The notes under the pieces were generated by a model, which saw nothing but the letters and a program-made list of their open reading frames with translations, searched no databases and had not been told where the DNA came from. From Tyto alba (lineage: Eukaryota > Chordata > Aves > Strigiformes > Tytonidae), in contig NW_024881327.1 of NCBI RefSeq assembly GCF_018691265.1, positions 21,445,936 through 21,509,935 on the forward strand: DNA of 64,000 bases, given 5' to 3'. Of the stretch, positions 1 through 11,093 are shown one piece after another (positions within the stretch are counted from its first letter, which is position 1; each line of letters opens with the position of its first letter). The position numbers and the translations under genes were made by a program.

Positions 1-3000
1 AGGTATATCTTTGCTGTAGAATCAACCAGGAAGCTCAGCGCATGAGTTAGCACCATGGAAGAAAGGAAATACTGGAAGCTATGCTTGAGGTACTCTCTTC
101 TGATGTGAGTGACCCTGGCCCTGTGTGTTGCTGGGACTTTTGGGATCATATCTTTTGTTTCCTATCTTTGAGGTCATATCTTTTGTTACATATCTTAAGG
201 ATCAAAACTTTTGTTTTGCTGTGTACAGCACAGCAAGTCTGAACCTTGCTGAGAGAATATGACTCTCCTTTGAGGCCACAGAGGGAGTTTTGGGAAGACA
301 GTGAAGGAGAGTGAACATAGGAGTATTTTACTAAATGTACTGCTTCTAAAGAAGTCAATGACAGTGAAAACACAGCCCATACTCTCAGTCAGGCTAGCTA
401 ACCTGCATTCAAAGGAGCTTTCCATTTGAGTTCCTAGCCTAATGCTTCAGACAGGAGAAGCAAGCAAAGAAACCCCACAAACAAATAAACCTGACTAACT
501 AAAAATCAAAAAATTCCTTAAATCCCAAATGAAAATGAAATAGTGGATTTTGGTCTGAATCTGGAAATTATAGCCTTCTGTATCTGTAATTTTTATACTG
601 GTTGCATTTATCTGAGGACGACAGAGGTTTCTGTAAGGGAACATGAACTATTATAAATTCAGAAGAGGATCTGGTTACATGTATGTCCTTTGAACATGGG
701 CTTCAGAGTCTTGATATCCAAATCAGCTTCAAAATGTGAACTAATGTTAAGAAACTGGGAATGTTTGCTGACAGTGAATTAACTCATTAAGAAGTATGAT
801 TAGTAAATCAGGTTCATCGTAAAGAAATAAACTAATTTGTTTAAATCATTATCAGAGAAAAATACCTAATGCTGATTAAGTGTTTGAACAAATGTAGGTA
901 CTGTTTGGAATACACAGTCCACAAGACAGTGAAGATAAGTGAATACTGGAAAACTTCTGTAAACTGTTCACTCAATGTTTTGATTTGACTTTATATTCCT
1001 TTTGTAACACTTTTCATAAATTCTTTGCTGTATCCAATTATTATTAAAATACTTCTTTGGACTATTTTTTTTTTTTAAGCAAATTTTGTAAAACACTTGT
1101 GGAAAATTAACAATGAATTATATATGCAAGGATTCACATTTAAAGATTCCTATTTAGCAGTATGTTTGTTTGTCACAGAATAGAAACAAATCTTCTGCAG
1201 ATGTGCAGAAAAATATTCAGCAAGTACTTAAAAAAAAAATTGTTTTAGGTAAATGGTAACTTCTTTAACAGAAAATTCAGTCAGAAAAAACACCTAATAT
1301 TATTTATCACAAATAAATCAACCAGTTTGAGTGCATATATCTAAAACAATGCAGGTGCTTTTTTCACTGACTGATTGGCACACACTCATTTCTCATAGTC
1401 TTAAGTAGATACTTAAAACTTGTTATACAGCCACTAGTGGCTGCTAAGTCCAAGATGACCTCAGTCTTTCATATGGAATATGGGACCTTCATGCATCTCA
1501 TTGAATCACAATGGAGTTTTGGTTTTGAACTGATTTTTGTTGAAAGGTTAGGGGGAAAGCAAACTCAAGGTCAGGGATAATATTAAGTCCTACTTAAGTT
1601 AGATTCCTAAGTAATTTTAAAAGGAGTATCTGTTGGGGTGGTTCTGGAATTCTTTCCTCCTGGAGTCTCAGCATACATACAACAGTGTTTGTCAATAATG
1701 CAGATCAGTTTTGTTAGTTAGGCAAAAAAAAAGTAGATGTAAGGAGTGGTAATTCCGCTACTGGTCACAACATACAGTGAAAAGCATCATGTATTTGCAC
1801 CCTGATCTAAAAGTTACATGGGTCCCTGTCCTGTGACTGAAATGGATCATGCAAAATTCTTTGGAATATTACTTGGCAAACGACTGACTACTTCGGACTG
1901 ATCCTTCATTCAAACTCTAGACAGCATCACGGTGTTTGGAGACTAGTACTGTAGCCTGGCAGTAGCAGTATGCTTGGTAGAGAAGTAGGATTATTGTTTC
2001 ATATAGAGCAGGGCAATATTTTTTTTCAATACACCTCATGAGGGGAAAAACCATCCAAAAAAGGATGAATAAATGAAATTATTATTTTAATTACTCTGCC
2101 CCTATGAGATAGGGAAGAAATTAAAAGTGACTCATTAATGCTCTCTATGAAAACTGAAATAGGTAATGGTAGGTACCCTATCAGATAATTCATCAGCAAA
2201 GGAATTCCTCAGTATAGCAATTCCTCAGATTAGAGGAACCTGTGAATTACAGAAAATGGATAACAACACTTCTGTTCACATATGAGAGAAAAGGGTTTCA
2301 AGAACTATGATGGGAAACATTATCAGGCTGAACTGAAGGACTGTGAGGTCCTCCAGCTCAAGGTTTGCTTGAGTCTAAAACCAATTTTTGGTTAACAATA
2401 TACATATAAAACCACTTTTGTGTGATTAGAAGTTATTATTCAGTGTGGAGACTGACCCTACATCATACATTTAGTGTCCCTCATCAGATCTTTCCTGCCC
2501 AGGACATTCACTGTAACTTTTGAAAATATTTGACAACTAATTTTTCAACCTTTTTTTTTTTGTTGTTTGTTTTTTTCTTTAACCAATATTTGAAACCAGA
2601 GGCCTGTGTGAAAACAATTGTAGATTCCGGGGAAATCAGTGAGTCTTGATTCTTCATCTGAAATATGGAGACAAGCTTTCAAATTTGGTTAATAAACCTA
2701 GGCCTTTTACTTTCTATGAACACGTTGTGTTTACTGAAGGGACAAAGCAAAGGTAGTCTTTGGGATTTGGATCATAAGTGTCTGTCTTCACTGAAAGACT
2801 GCTTGCAATGTGTCATGCAGCTTTCCTCTCCTTACTTGGCAGAATAATGCAATCTATGTTGGCTATTCCACTGTTGGATAAACTCCCCTCATTGACCTCT
2901 CTGCTCACCAGCTTCCACCCCCAGATCTGTAAACTAACCATATCTGTACTGAATGGCTGATTTAAGCCCTCACAGCAGGGGTGGAATGTGATTACCAACT

Positions 3001-3329
3001 CTTGAAAGCAGATCATCAATGCGGTTTTACTGTAAGGACAAAATTGCTGAATATTTATGGAGCATAACTTGAGCTGATTGTTCAGAAGCTCCAACATACA
3101 GGCCTTTAGAAGACTGTAAAAGGAAAATGGCCACCTCACACTGAGAAATGTTTCCCGAAAAAAAGATATTTAGCTCTTTTCTTCTATAAAAAAGACAACT
3201 ATGCTCCAATTCCTACAGCTGTAAACAACACCAGAAATAGTTCAGGCAGACCACTGTATAGAGTGAAATCATAGGCCACAAAAATTTCTTATGTTTTATA
3301 TCCTGAGGGTAACAGCATAAACACAGTAA

Positions 3330-3520
3330 TGCTTTGCAATTATGCAATGCCTTTGAGCTGAGGAGCCCAGAATATTTTACAAAGGTGGATAAGAACTATG
3401 CTTTTGAAAGACTTACAAACAGCAGTGGGGTGTCTTCCATGTAGAGCTATGTGAAAAACTGGTTATTTTATCTGTGATTCTATGGCTGAAATGAAAAAAC
3501 AGAACCATAAGGTCTGTTTG
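3330..3520 (+). repeat. Probable ancient amniote interspersed repeat, degraded
   Basis: The block around 3345-3405 (GCAATGCCTTTGAG, then AGCCCAGAATATTTTACAAA, then GGATAAGAAC) resembles an old repeat seen in many amniotes. In that repeat a 'cacctttcatctgaggatc' type segment is followed by 'caaagcactttacaaa' and a 'gtaagtat' segment. The similarity is from memory and strongly diverged. The family name is uncertain (MIR/L2-like tail or another ancient SINE). The copy near 58594-58790 seems related. Confidence 0.35.
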
Positions 3521-4134
3521 GGTCAACAGAAAGCTAATTTTTTATTTTCTTGGTGAAGATAAAGGTCATATAAATTCATTTTTTCCATCTAAAATAAAAC
3601 ATTCTTTTTTATTTTGCAAGTTGAACCTGTTTTATAATATATATTTTATTCAAAATAAGTTTTAAAAACAAATAAAAAATGTTATATTTTTAGATATGAC
3701 ATGATTACCTTCCTGTTTTGCCCATTTTTATCTAATTCTGAAGTCTCTTGGACTTGATACAAACTCATTAAATATTTATGTTCTCTTTTCTAATCAATGC
3801 AGCTCTGTTTCCCTCTCGTCCCATTCATGTCATTAATACCTCTACATTCTGAACTTGCACCAGTAACTGGTCCCGCTGTGTCACAATTCAGTGTGAAAAC
3901 AATGTCACGGTGCCTGAAATGCACTTAATTGCACTGCAAGTCAAGCCAAGATTGCAGGGGATGGATGGAGTTTCAAGGCAAGGAGTAACTCTATTTATTA
4001 AGAAGTTGAGAGTAATGCTGATAGTAAAGGCTGTCCATATTGGGAATCATTCTTAATGTAAAATGAAGTACCTGAAATGATCCCAGTTAATCTTCTTAAA
4101 GTCTGAGACAATTAAATTAAACAGGATATGAGAG

Positions 4135-4207
4135 AAAAAAAAAAAAAAAGAAAAATTTGACTTTTTTTTTTTTTTACACTAGCTGTAGAGTAATTGGGAA
4201 ACTGGAA

Positions 4208-4239
<32 letters not shown>
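4135..4239. repeat. Poly-A / poly-T cluster with a 31-A run
   Basis: An A15 run (4135-4149), a T14 run (4162-4175) and an A31 run (4209-4239) lie within 105 bases. The A31 run is followed by A-rich CAAAAGCAAAAATAAA. No AATAAA signal or recognisable retrocopy body precedes it, so I do not call a processed pseudogene. Confidence 0.9.
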
Positions 4240-4240
<1 letters not shown>

Positions 4241-5274
4241 CAAAAGCAAAAATAAACTCTTTGGTTCTCCGGCTTCCAGGAAAGCATTGTTGGCCTGGAA
4301 AAGCCTCAAGCATGTAAGCATGACCATTGTTCTTCTATTGTACTCTGGGAGTATGGCATGTGCCCAACTGTAGCTGTAGCTCTCCACTTATAGAAACTTT
4401 AATGACAGAGGGTCTGGAAATGAATATGACATCTAACATTTGTGAGCTAAAGTTCTTAATTTTAGCTAAGTCTCTCCTAATTCTAAATCAACTGCCATTC
4501 ACCAGAATATTGTTTCTGATGGCTTGTGCTCAAGTATGGCATTTGACCATATAGTGTTTTCCTCGAGTTATCCCTTCCAGACTTGAGCTCTGGAAAAATT
4601 AAAGACATTACTGTTAGGGAATCAGTCACAGCTTTTACATGAGGCCTAGTGCCAGCAGTAAGACATGAGGAGTTTATTCTGGACAGAAGTTATAGCTAAG
4701 GACTTGGAAGTAGTGAGTGTTAAATATAGGAAAGAGCATGAAGGATGAAGAAAGGAAAGACCCTTAATGAAGGATTCATCTGAGACAGGGAAAGCTTTCT
4801 ACTTTGGCTGTCAGTAATACAGGGACTAACACATGTGCAAATGTAACTATACACACAGACACACACTGTATTTGTACCCTGATTGGATTTTCAGATGTGT
4901 ACAGAGATCTCATCAAAAAACCTTCTCCAAACTGAGCACCTTTTAGTGCACAGGGAAGAAGCAGCAAAAAATAAAGGCCTGTGATATAAGGGATCAACTT
5001 CTCAGACATTCTTGGAAACAATTTTCTTGCCATCTAGATGTCATGAAATCAGAGCAAGTCTAACAACTACTGAGTCACTGAATGCTATCAGCTATCCTTA
5101 TTTCTTCAGAGTCTGATAATGTGAAGACATAAGGTTTTCCATAGCATTTTTGACTTTGTCTACTCACACTTAAAAATGAACAGACAAAGACAATTATTTT
5201 ATTTTTAACTCTAAGGATCCCTATGAGATTTGGATTTGGGTTAAAGGTATTGCAAGGTTATTTTCATAGTGCAG

Positions 5275-5294
5275 TTTTTTTTTTTTTTTTTTTT
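5275..5294. repeat. Poly-T run, 20 bases
   Basis: Uninterrupted T20, a simple mononucleotide repeat with no associated retroelement visible. Confidence 0.9.
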
Positions 5295-8200
5295 CTCATA
5301 AAGTTTTGATATAAGAGCAATCTGATTTTTCTTTTTCCTCAGGCTGGTTGATAAGTCTCTTTCCTGAGAATTCATCTCTGTGAACCATACTAGAGAATTT
5401 AGTATTTGTGACTACATATATAAATATGAGAGATCAGAATATATTTCATTACTAATATTCACATTTCAAAGAGCAGATCCATTCAAGATGCACCGCTTCA
5501 CTATTCTCTTTTGTAGGAAAGTATAATATGTTTGTGGTTAAATATCCTCAGAAGATGCCTCCTCTTCTTTTTTTGCAGCTTTGTTTCATATTTCCCACAG
5601 CCATGAAAGACCACACAAATAAAATATTCCTGTAAAAATGTATAGCACAGTATCACAGAAATTATCTTAGTTAATTTGGGCACAGAACAGTTGTCAAACA
5701 TGGTATTCATTTTTAATGTGAAATATTTGTTTTCTTGCTTTCTCTTGTCTTCAAGAAGAAAAGGAATGATTCTTTATTTTAAAAATTAAAGAGGAAATGA
5801 CAGTAACAGTTTGTATTGCTCTGTATGGAACAAAAGTTCTTCTGTAATCCAGGAGTAAAAATGTAATTATTTACCTAATAAATTGAGAGTTTTTCCACCG
5901 AACTAATACTGCTTAGTAACTTAGAGACTAGGACAAATACTGTAAAATATTCCAAGTATATTCATACATTTTTAAAAAGTACCATAGCTGTGATCACATT
6001 CTTTTTATATCCTGTTTCCAAAAATACTCCAGCAACAGTGTTTTCTGGCAAGAAAATGTATAAAAATAGCTAAATGTTAGCATGACTATTGCACAATGTG
6101 TGTGGAAAGAAAATTTTAATTTAATTTTGCAAGCTTTTGTATATAAAATACATTTCCTGCTTAAGTCTTATTATTTTCAAAATGTATGCTAAAATTTTCT
6201 CTTCTGCAGTTGAGAAATAACTTGAAAGTATGATATTGCTATAAAGTTTCATTCACTTACTAGAAAGGTAAATTCCATATCTGTAGATAAAATTGGAACA
6301 CGGTACAGTAGTGGAAGGGATAAAACATGGGAACTAGGCGTCACATGAACTTCTTGTCTTCCATTCAATATTAATTTAATTATGAAAGTCTAAGTCTCAT
6401 AATGGACTTATAAACAAGCCACAAATTAAGATTTTTTTAAATAGAAATTACTCAGTAGTTAAATTTAAAACCCACAAATTTCAATATGTTCAGAATTTAT
6501 GAGCAGGTAAAAAAGATAATATAAGTTATTTATGATTTTTTTTCATCTAATAGTTAGCAAATTATTCACTTATAAGGAATAGAGGATTTTCATCCATTAA
6601 TAAGTATCAGTAGTTTTTTCTGTATTGTTTTTTTCAAATAAAACATACACTCCTGTTGTTTTTAAATGGTGTGTGGAATTAACTCCAAGGTTTTCTTCTT
6701 TGGTAGTGATGACTCAAATTTCTGTTTAAGGGCAACTGCTGTCTTGTTTAAATTCCTAATTAACCACATTGAGATTTTTGATATTTCTGGCATTTTTATT
6801 ACCGTGGGTTTTTTCTGCTTTGAACAAAATGACTCTGATTGTTAGCAGATTCATTCTGGTGATAGCCAGTGGTGACCAGGGCCAACTCAGGCCGAAGCTG
6901 CAAGTACATAACTTAACTCATTTGGGTCCTTGTTGGTACCTGCTCAAGTCATTAGTTCAACCAATACTTTTTGAAGTCAACAGAAAATCTTCAAATAGAC
7001 TTTGGCTATATCCCTGAGAAAGGAGAATCTGTATTTTTCTGGGAAACACGACTACATTGAGGACTGAAATAGTTGGTGGGTGAGATATCTATGAGTTTCT
7101 TGTTCTCTCAAGTCACTATATTCTTTAACCAAGAATCACTTTCCTGAAAAGTTCATTACATTCCTTAGTAGATCATTCAATTTTTATCACAAACAATTTA
7201 AAAATATTTTCTACAAGCTATAGAAGTGGCTAAACTATCTATTCACTGATGTTCTATTTTACAGCCCATATTTGTGTCAGACTTACTTCAGTTCTTACAT
7301 TCTGGAAAAAAAAAAGCCATTAACTTCTACAGTGTGACAAAAATGATCACCCTCTCACGGCCACTAAGTTCAATAATTCCTATGCTTTCTTCTTCTATTT
7401 GGATGTGGGTACCATACAGGCTTCTCTGTGTTGCTTTTCTTTTCTTCCTCTCTTTCTCATTCTTTCTCCCCCCTGCACCCCTCCCCCCCCTCCCCTTCCT
7501 TCCTTCCTTCCTTCCTTCCTTCCTTCCTTCCTTCCTTCCTTCCTTCCTTCCTTCCTTCCTTCCTTCCTTCCTTCCTTCCTTCCTTCCTTCCTTCCTTCCT
7601 TCCTTCCTTCCTTCCTTCCTTCCTTCCTTCCTTCCTTCCTTCCTTCCTTCCTTCCTTCCTTCCTTCCTTCCTTCCTTCCTTCCTTCCTTCCTTCCTTCCT
7701 TCCTTCCTTCCTTCCTTCCTTCCTTCCTTCCTTCCTTCCTTCCTTCCTTCCTTCCTTCCTTCCTTCCTTCCTTCCTTCCTGCCTTCCTGCCTTCCTGCCT
7801 TCCTGCCTTCCTGCCTTCCTGCCTTCCTGCCTTCCTGCCTTCCTGCCTTCCTTCCTGCCTTCCTTCCTTCCTGCCTGCCTTCCTGCCTGCCTTCCTTCCT
7901 TCCTTCCTTCCTTCCTTCCTTCCTTCCTTCCTTCCTTCCTTCCTTCCTTCCTTCCTTCCTTCCTTCCTTCCTTCCTTCCTTCCTTCCTTCCTTCCTTCCT
8001 TCCTTCCTTCCTTCCTTCCTTCCTTCCTTCCTTCCTTCCTTCCTTCCTTCCTTCCTTCCTTCCTTCCTTCCTTCCTTCCTTCCTTCCTTCCTTCCTTCCT
8101 TCCTTCCTTCCTTCCTTCCTTCCTTCCTTCCTTCCTTCCTTCCTTCCTTCCCTTCCTTCCTTCCTTCCTTCCTTCCTTCCTTCCTTCCTTCCTTCCTTCC

Positions 8201-8302
8201 TTCCTTCCTTCCTTCCTTCCTTCCTTCCTTCCTTCCTTCCTGCCTTCCTTCCTTCCTTCCTTCCTTCCTGCCTTCCTTCCTTCCTTCCTTCCTGCCTTCC
8301 TT

Positions 8303-8334
<32 letters not shown>

Positions 8335-8346
8335 CCTTCCTTCCTG

Positions 8347-8378
<32 letters not shown>

Positions 8379-8639
8379 CCTTCCTTCCTTCCTTCCTTCC
8401 TTCCTGCCTTCCTTCCTTCCTTCCTGCCTTCCTGCCTTCCTTCCTGCCTTCCTGCCTTCCTGCCTTCCTGCCTTCCTGCCTTCCTTCCTGCCTTCCTGCC
8501 TTCCTGCCTTCCTGCCTTCCTGCCTGCCTTCCTGCCTGCCTTCCTGCCTTCCTGCCTTCCTGCCTGCCTTCCTGCCTGCCTTCCTGCCTTCCTGCCTTCC
8601 TGCCTTCCTGCCTGCCTTCCTGCCTTCCTGCCTTCCTGC

Positions 8640-9085
8640 CTTCCTGCCTTCCTGCCTTCCTTCCTGCCTTCCTTCCTGCCTTCCTTCCTTCCTGTCTTCC
8701 TTCCTGCCTTCCTTCCTGCCTTCCTTCCTGCCTTCCTTCCTGCCTTCCTGCCTTCCTGCCTTCCTGCCTTCCTGCCTTCCTGCCTGCCTTCCTGCCTGCC
8801 TTCCTTCCTGCCTTCCTTCCTGCCTTCCTTCCTGCCTTCCTGCCTTCCTGCCTTCCTTCTTTCCTGCCTTCCTGCCTTCCTGCCTTCCTGCCTTCCTTCC
8901 TTCCTGCCTTCCTGCCTTCCTGCCTGCCTTCCTGCCTGCCTTCCTGCCTTCCTGCCTTCCTTCCTGCCTTCCTTCCTTCCTCCCTTCCTGCCTTCCTGCC
9001 TTCCTTCCTGCCTTCCTGCCTTCCTGCCTTCCTGCCTTCCTTCCTGCCTGCCTTCCTTCCTTCCTCCCTTCCTGACTTCCTTCCT
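8640..9085. repeat. Upstream copy of a duplicated variant segment in the TTCC array
   Basis: Rare markers occur here in the order CCTGTC (8691), CCTTCTTT (8855), CCTCCC (8979), then CCTCCCTTCCTGAC (9063). The same markers recur in the same order about 1.83-1.85 kb downstream. This implies block duplication within the array, not independent point mutation of each unit. Confidence 0.75.
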
Positions 9086-9406
9086 TCCTTCCTTCCTTCC
9101 TTCCTTCCTTCCTTCCTTCCTTCCTTCCTTCCTTCCTTCCTTCCTTCCTTCCTTCCTTCCTTCCTTCCTTCCTTCCTTCCTTCCTTCCTTCCTTCCTTCC
9201 TTCCTTCCTTCCTTCCTTCCTTCCTTCCTTCCTTCCTTCCTTCCTTCCTTCCTTCCTTCCTTCCTTCCTTCCTTCCTTCCTTCCTTCCTTCCTTCCTTCC
9301 TTCCTTCCTTCCTTCCTTCCTTCCTTCCTTCCTTCCTTCCTTCCTTCCTTCCTTCCTTCCTTCCTTCCTTCCTTCCTTCCTTCCTTCCTTCCTTCCTTCC
9401 TTCCTT

Positions 9407-9438
<32 letters not shown>

Positions 9439-10469
9439 CCTTCCTGCCTTCCTTCCTGCCTTCCTTCCTGCCTTCCTGCCTTCCTGCCTTCCTGCCTGCC
9501 TTCCTGCCTTCCTGCCTTCCTGCCTTCCTGCCTTCCTTCCTGCCTGCCTTCCTGCCTTCCTTCCTTCCTTCCTTCCTTCCTTCCTTCCTTCCTTCCTTCC
9601 TTCCTTCCTTCCTTCCTTCCTTCCTTCCTTCCTTCCTTCCTTCCTTCCTTCCTTCCTTCCTTCCTTCCTTCCTTCCTTCCTTCCTTCCTTCCTTCCTTCC
9701 TTCCTTCCTTCCTTCCTGCCTTCCTTCCTTCCTTCCTTCCTTCCTTCCTTCCTGCCTTCCTGCCTTCCTGCCTTCCTTCCTTCCTTCCTTCCTTCCTTCC
9801 TTCCTTCCTTCCTTCCTTCCTTCCTTCCTGCCTTCCTTCCTTCCTTCCTTCCTTCCTTCCTTCCTTCCTTCCTTCCTTCCTTCCTTCCTTCCTTCCTTCC
9901 TTCCTTCCTTCCTTCCTTCCTTCCTTCCTTCCTTCCTTCCTTCCTTCCTTCCTTCCTTCCTTCCTTCCTTCCTTCCTTCCTTCCTTCCTTCCTTCCTTCC
10001 TTCCTTCCTTCCTTCCTTCCTTCCTTCCTTCCTTCCTTCCTTCCTTCCTTCCTTCCTGCCTTCCTTCCTTCCTTCCTTCCTGCCTTCCTTCCTTCCTGCC
10101 TTCCTGCCTTCCTTCCTGCCTTCCTTCCTGCCTTCCTTCCTGCCTTCCTTCCTTCCTGCCTTCCTGCCTTCCTGCCTTCCTTCCTGCCTTCCTTCCTGCC
10201 TTCCTGCCTTCCTTCCTGCCTTCCTGCCTTCCTGCCTTCCTTCCTGCCTTCCTTCCTGCCTTCCTTCCTTCCTTCCTGCCTTCCTGCCTTCCTTCCTGCC
10301 TTCCTGCCTTCCTTCCTGCCTTCCTGCCTTCCTTCCTTCCTGCCTTCCTGCCTGCCTTCCTGCCTGCCTTCCTGCCTTCCTGCCTTCCTGCCTGCCTTCC
10401 TGCCTGCCTTCCTGCCTGCCTTCCTGCCTTCCTGCCTTCCTGCCTTCCTGCCTGCCTTCCTGCCTTCCT

Positions 10470-10937
10470 GCCTTCCTGCCTTCCTGCCTTCCTTCCTGCC
10501 TTCCTTCCTGCCTTCCTTCCTTCCTGTCCTTCCTTCCTGCCTTCCTTCCTGCCTTCCTTCCTGCCTTCCTGCCTTCCTGCCTTCCTGCCTTCCTGCCTTC
10601 CTGCCTTCCTGCCTGCCTTCCTGCCTGCCTTCCTTCCTGCCTTCCTTCCTGCCTTCCTTCCTGCCTTCCTGCCTTCCTGCCTTCCTTCTTTCCTGCCTTC
10701 CTGCCTTCCTGCCTTCCTGCCTTCCTTCCTTCCTGCCTTCCTGCCTTCCTGCCTGCCTTCCTGCCTTCCTGCCTGCCTTCCTGCCTTCCTGCCTTCCTGC
10801 CTTCCTTCCTGCCTGCCTTCCTTCCTTCCCTTCCTGCCTTCCTGCCTTCCTTCCTGCCTTCCTGCCTTCCTGCCTTCCTGCCTTCCTGCCTTCCTTCCTG
10901 CCTGCCTTCCTTCCTTCCTCCCTTCCTGACTTCCTGC
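10470..10937. repeat. Downstream copy of the duplicated variant segment
   Basis: Rare markers CCTGTC (10523), CCTTCTTT (10684), a CTTCCCTTCC variant near 10828, and CCTCCCTTCCTGAC (10917) match the order seen at 8640-9085, with offsets of 1832, 1829, about 1849 and 1854 bases. The small drift in offset fits gains and losses of single 4-base units or bases after duplication. Confidence 0.75.
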
Positions 10938-11040
10938 TTTCCTTCCTGCCTTCCTGCCTTCCTTCCTGCCTTCCTGCTTTCCTTCCTCCCTTCCTGACTT
11001 CCTGCTTTCCTTCCTGCCTTCCTTCCTGCCTTCCTGCTTT
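10917..11040. repeat. Local tandem of a 68-base higher-order unit
   Basis: The unit beginning CCTCCCTTCCTGACTTCC and ending CCTGCTTTCCTT starts at 10917 and again at 10985, 68 bases apart. The second copy is about 8 bases shorter in its interior and runs directly into the CCCT block. Confidence 0.75.
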
Positions 11041-11093
11041 CCTCCCTCCCTCCCTCCCTCCCTCCCTCCCTCCCTCCCTCCCTCCCTCCCTCC
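11041..11093. repeat. CCCT tetranucleotide block at the array's 3' edge
   Basis: About 13 units of CCCT follow the last GCTTTCC, then irregular C/T sequence to about 11105. It differs in unit from the rest of the array, so it probably expanded separately. Confidence 0.9.

Larger units (their letters stand above)
1..7434. other. AT-rich non-coding DNA, no gene seen
   Basis: No open frame here has the length, composition or recognisable domain of a real gene; the longest are about 110 codons with low-complexity or unremarkable translations. The stretch contains one probable ancient interspersed repeat (about 3330-3520), several homopolymer runs and a short perfect palindrome (1428-1443). The rest is unique-looking AT-rich sequence, as expected of vertebrate intergenic or intronic DNA. 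A short or lineage-specific exon could be missed without alignment. Confidence 0.65.
7490..11093. repeat. Giant TTCC/CCTG tetranucleotide array, about 3.6 kb
   Basis: Almost pure pyrimidine on the plus strand (GGAA/GGCA on the minus strand) with a 4-base period. Long perfect TTCC blocks (about 7493-7780, 7892-8240 with one extra C near 8151, 9076-9420, 9561-9716, 9835-10056) alternate with blocks in which many units have become TGCC (about 7781-7891, 8241-9075, 9421-9560, 10057-11040). A CCCT block closes the array (11041-11092). The 5' edge is C/T-rich non-periodic sequence (7435-7492). A tetranucleotide repeat cannot keep one codon phase, so each frame cycles through the same Phe-Leu-Pro-Ser peptide. 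The apparent 1300-, 1189- and 558-codon frames are therefore not genes. True length is uncertain because such arrays are hard to sequence and assemble. Confidence 0.97.

Noticed and set aside
4209..4239. A31 tract as the tail of a processed pseudogene
   Set aside because: No AATAAA at the proper distance, no recognisable gene body upstream and no flanking duplication seen.
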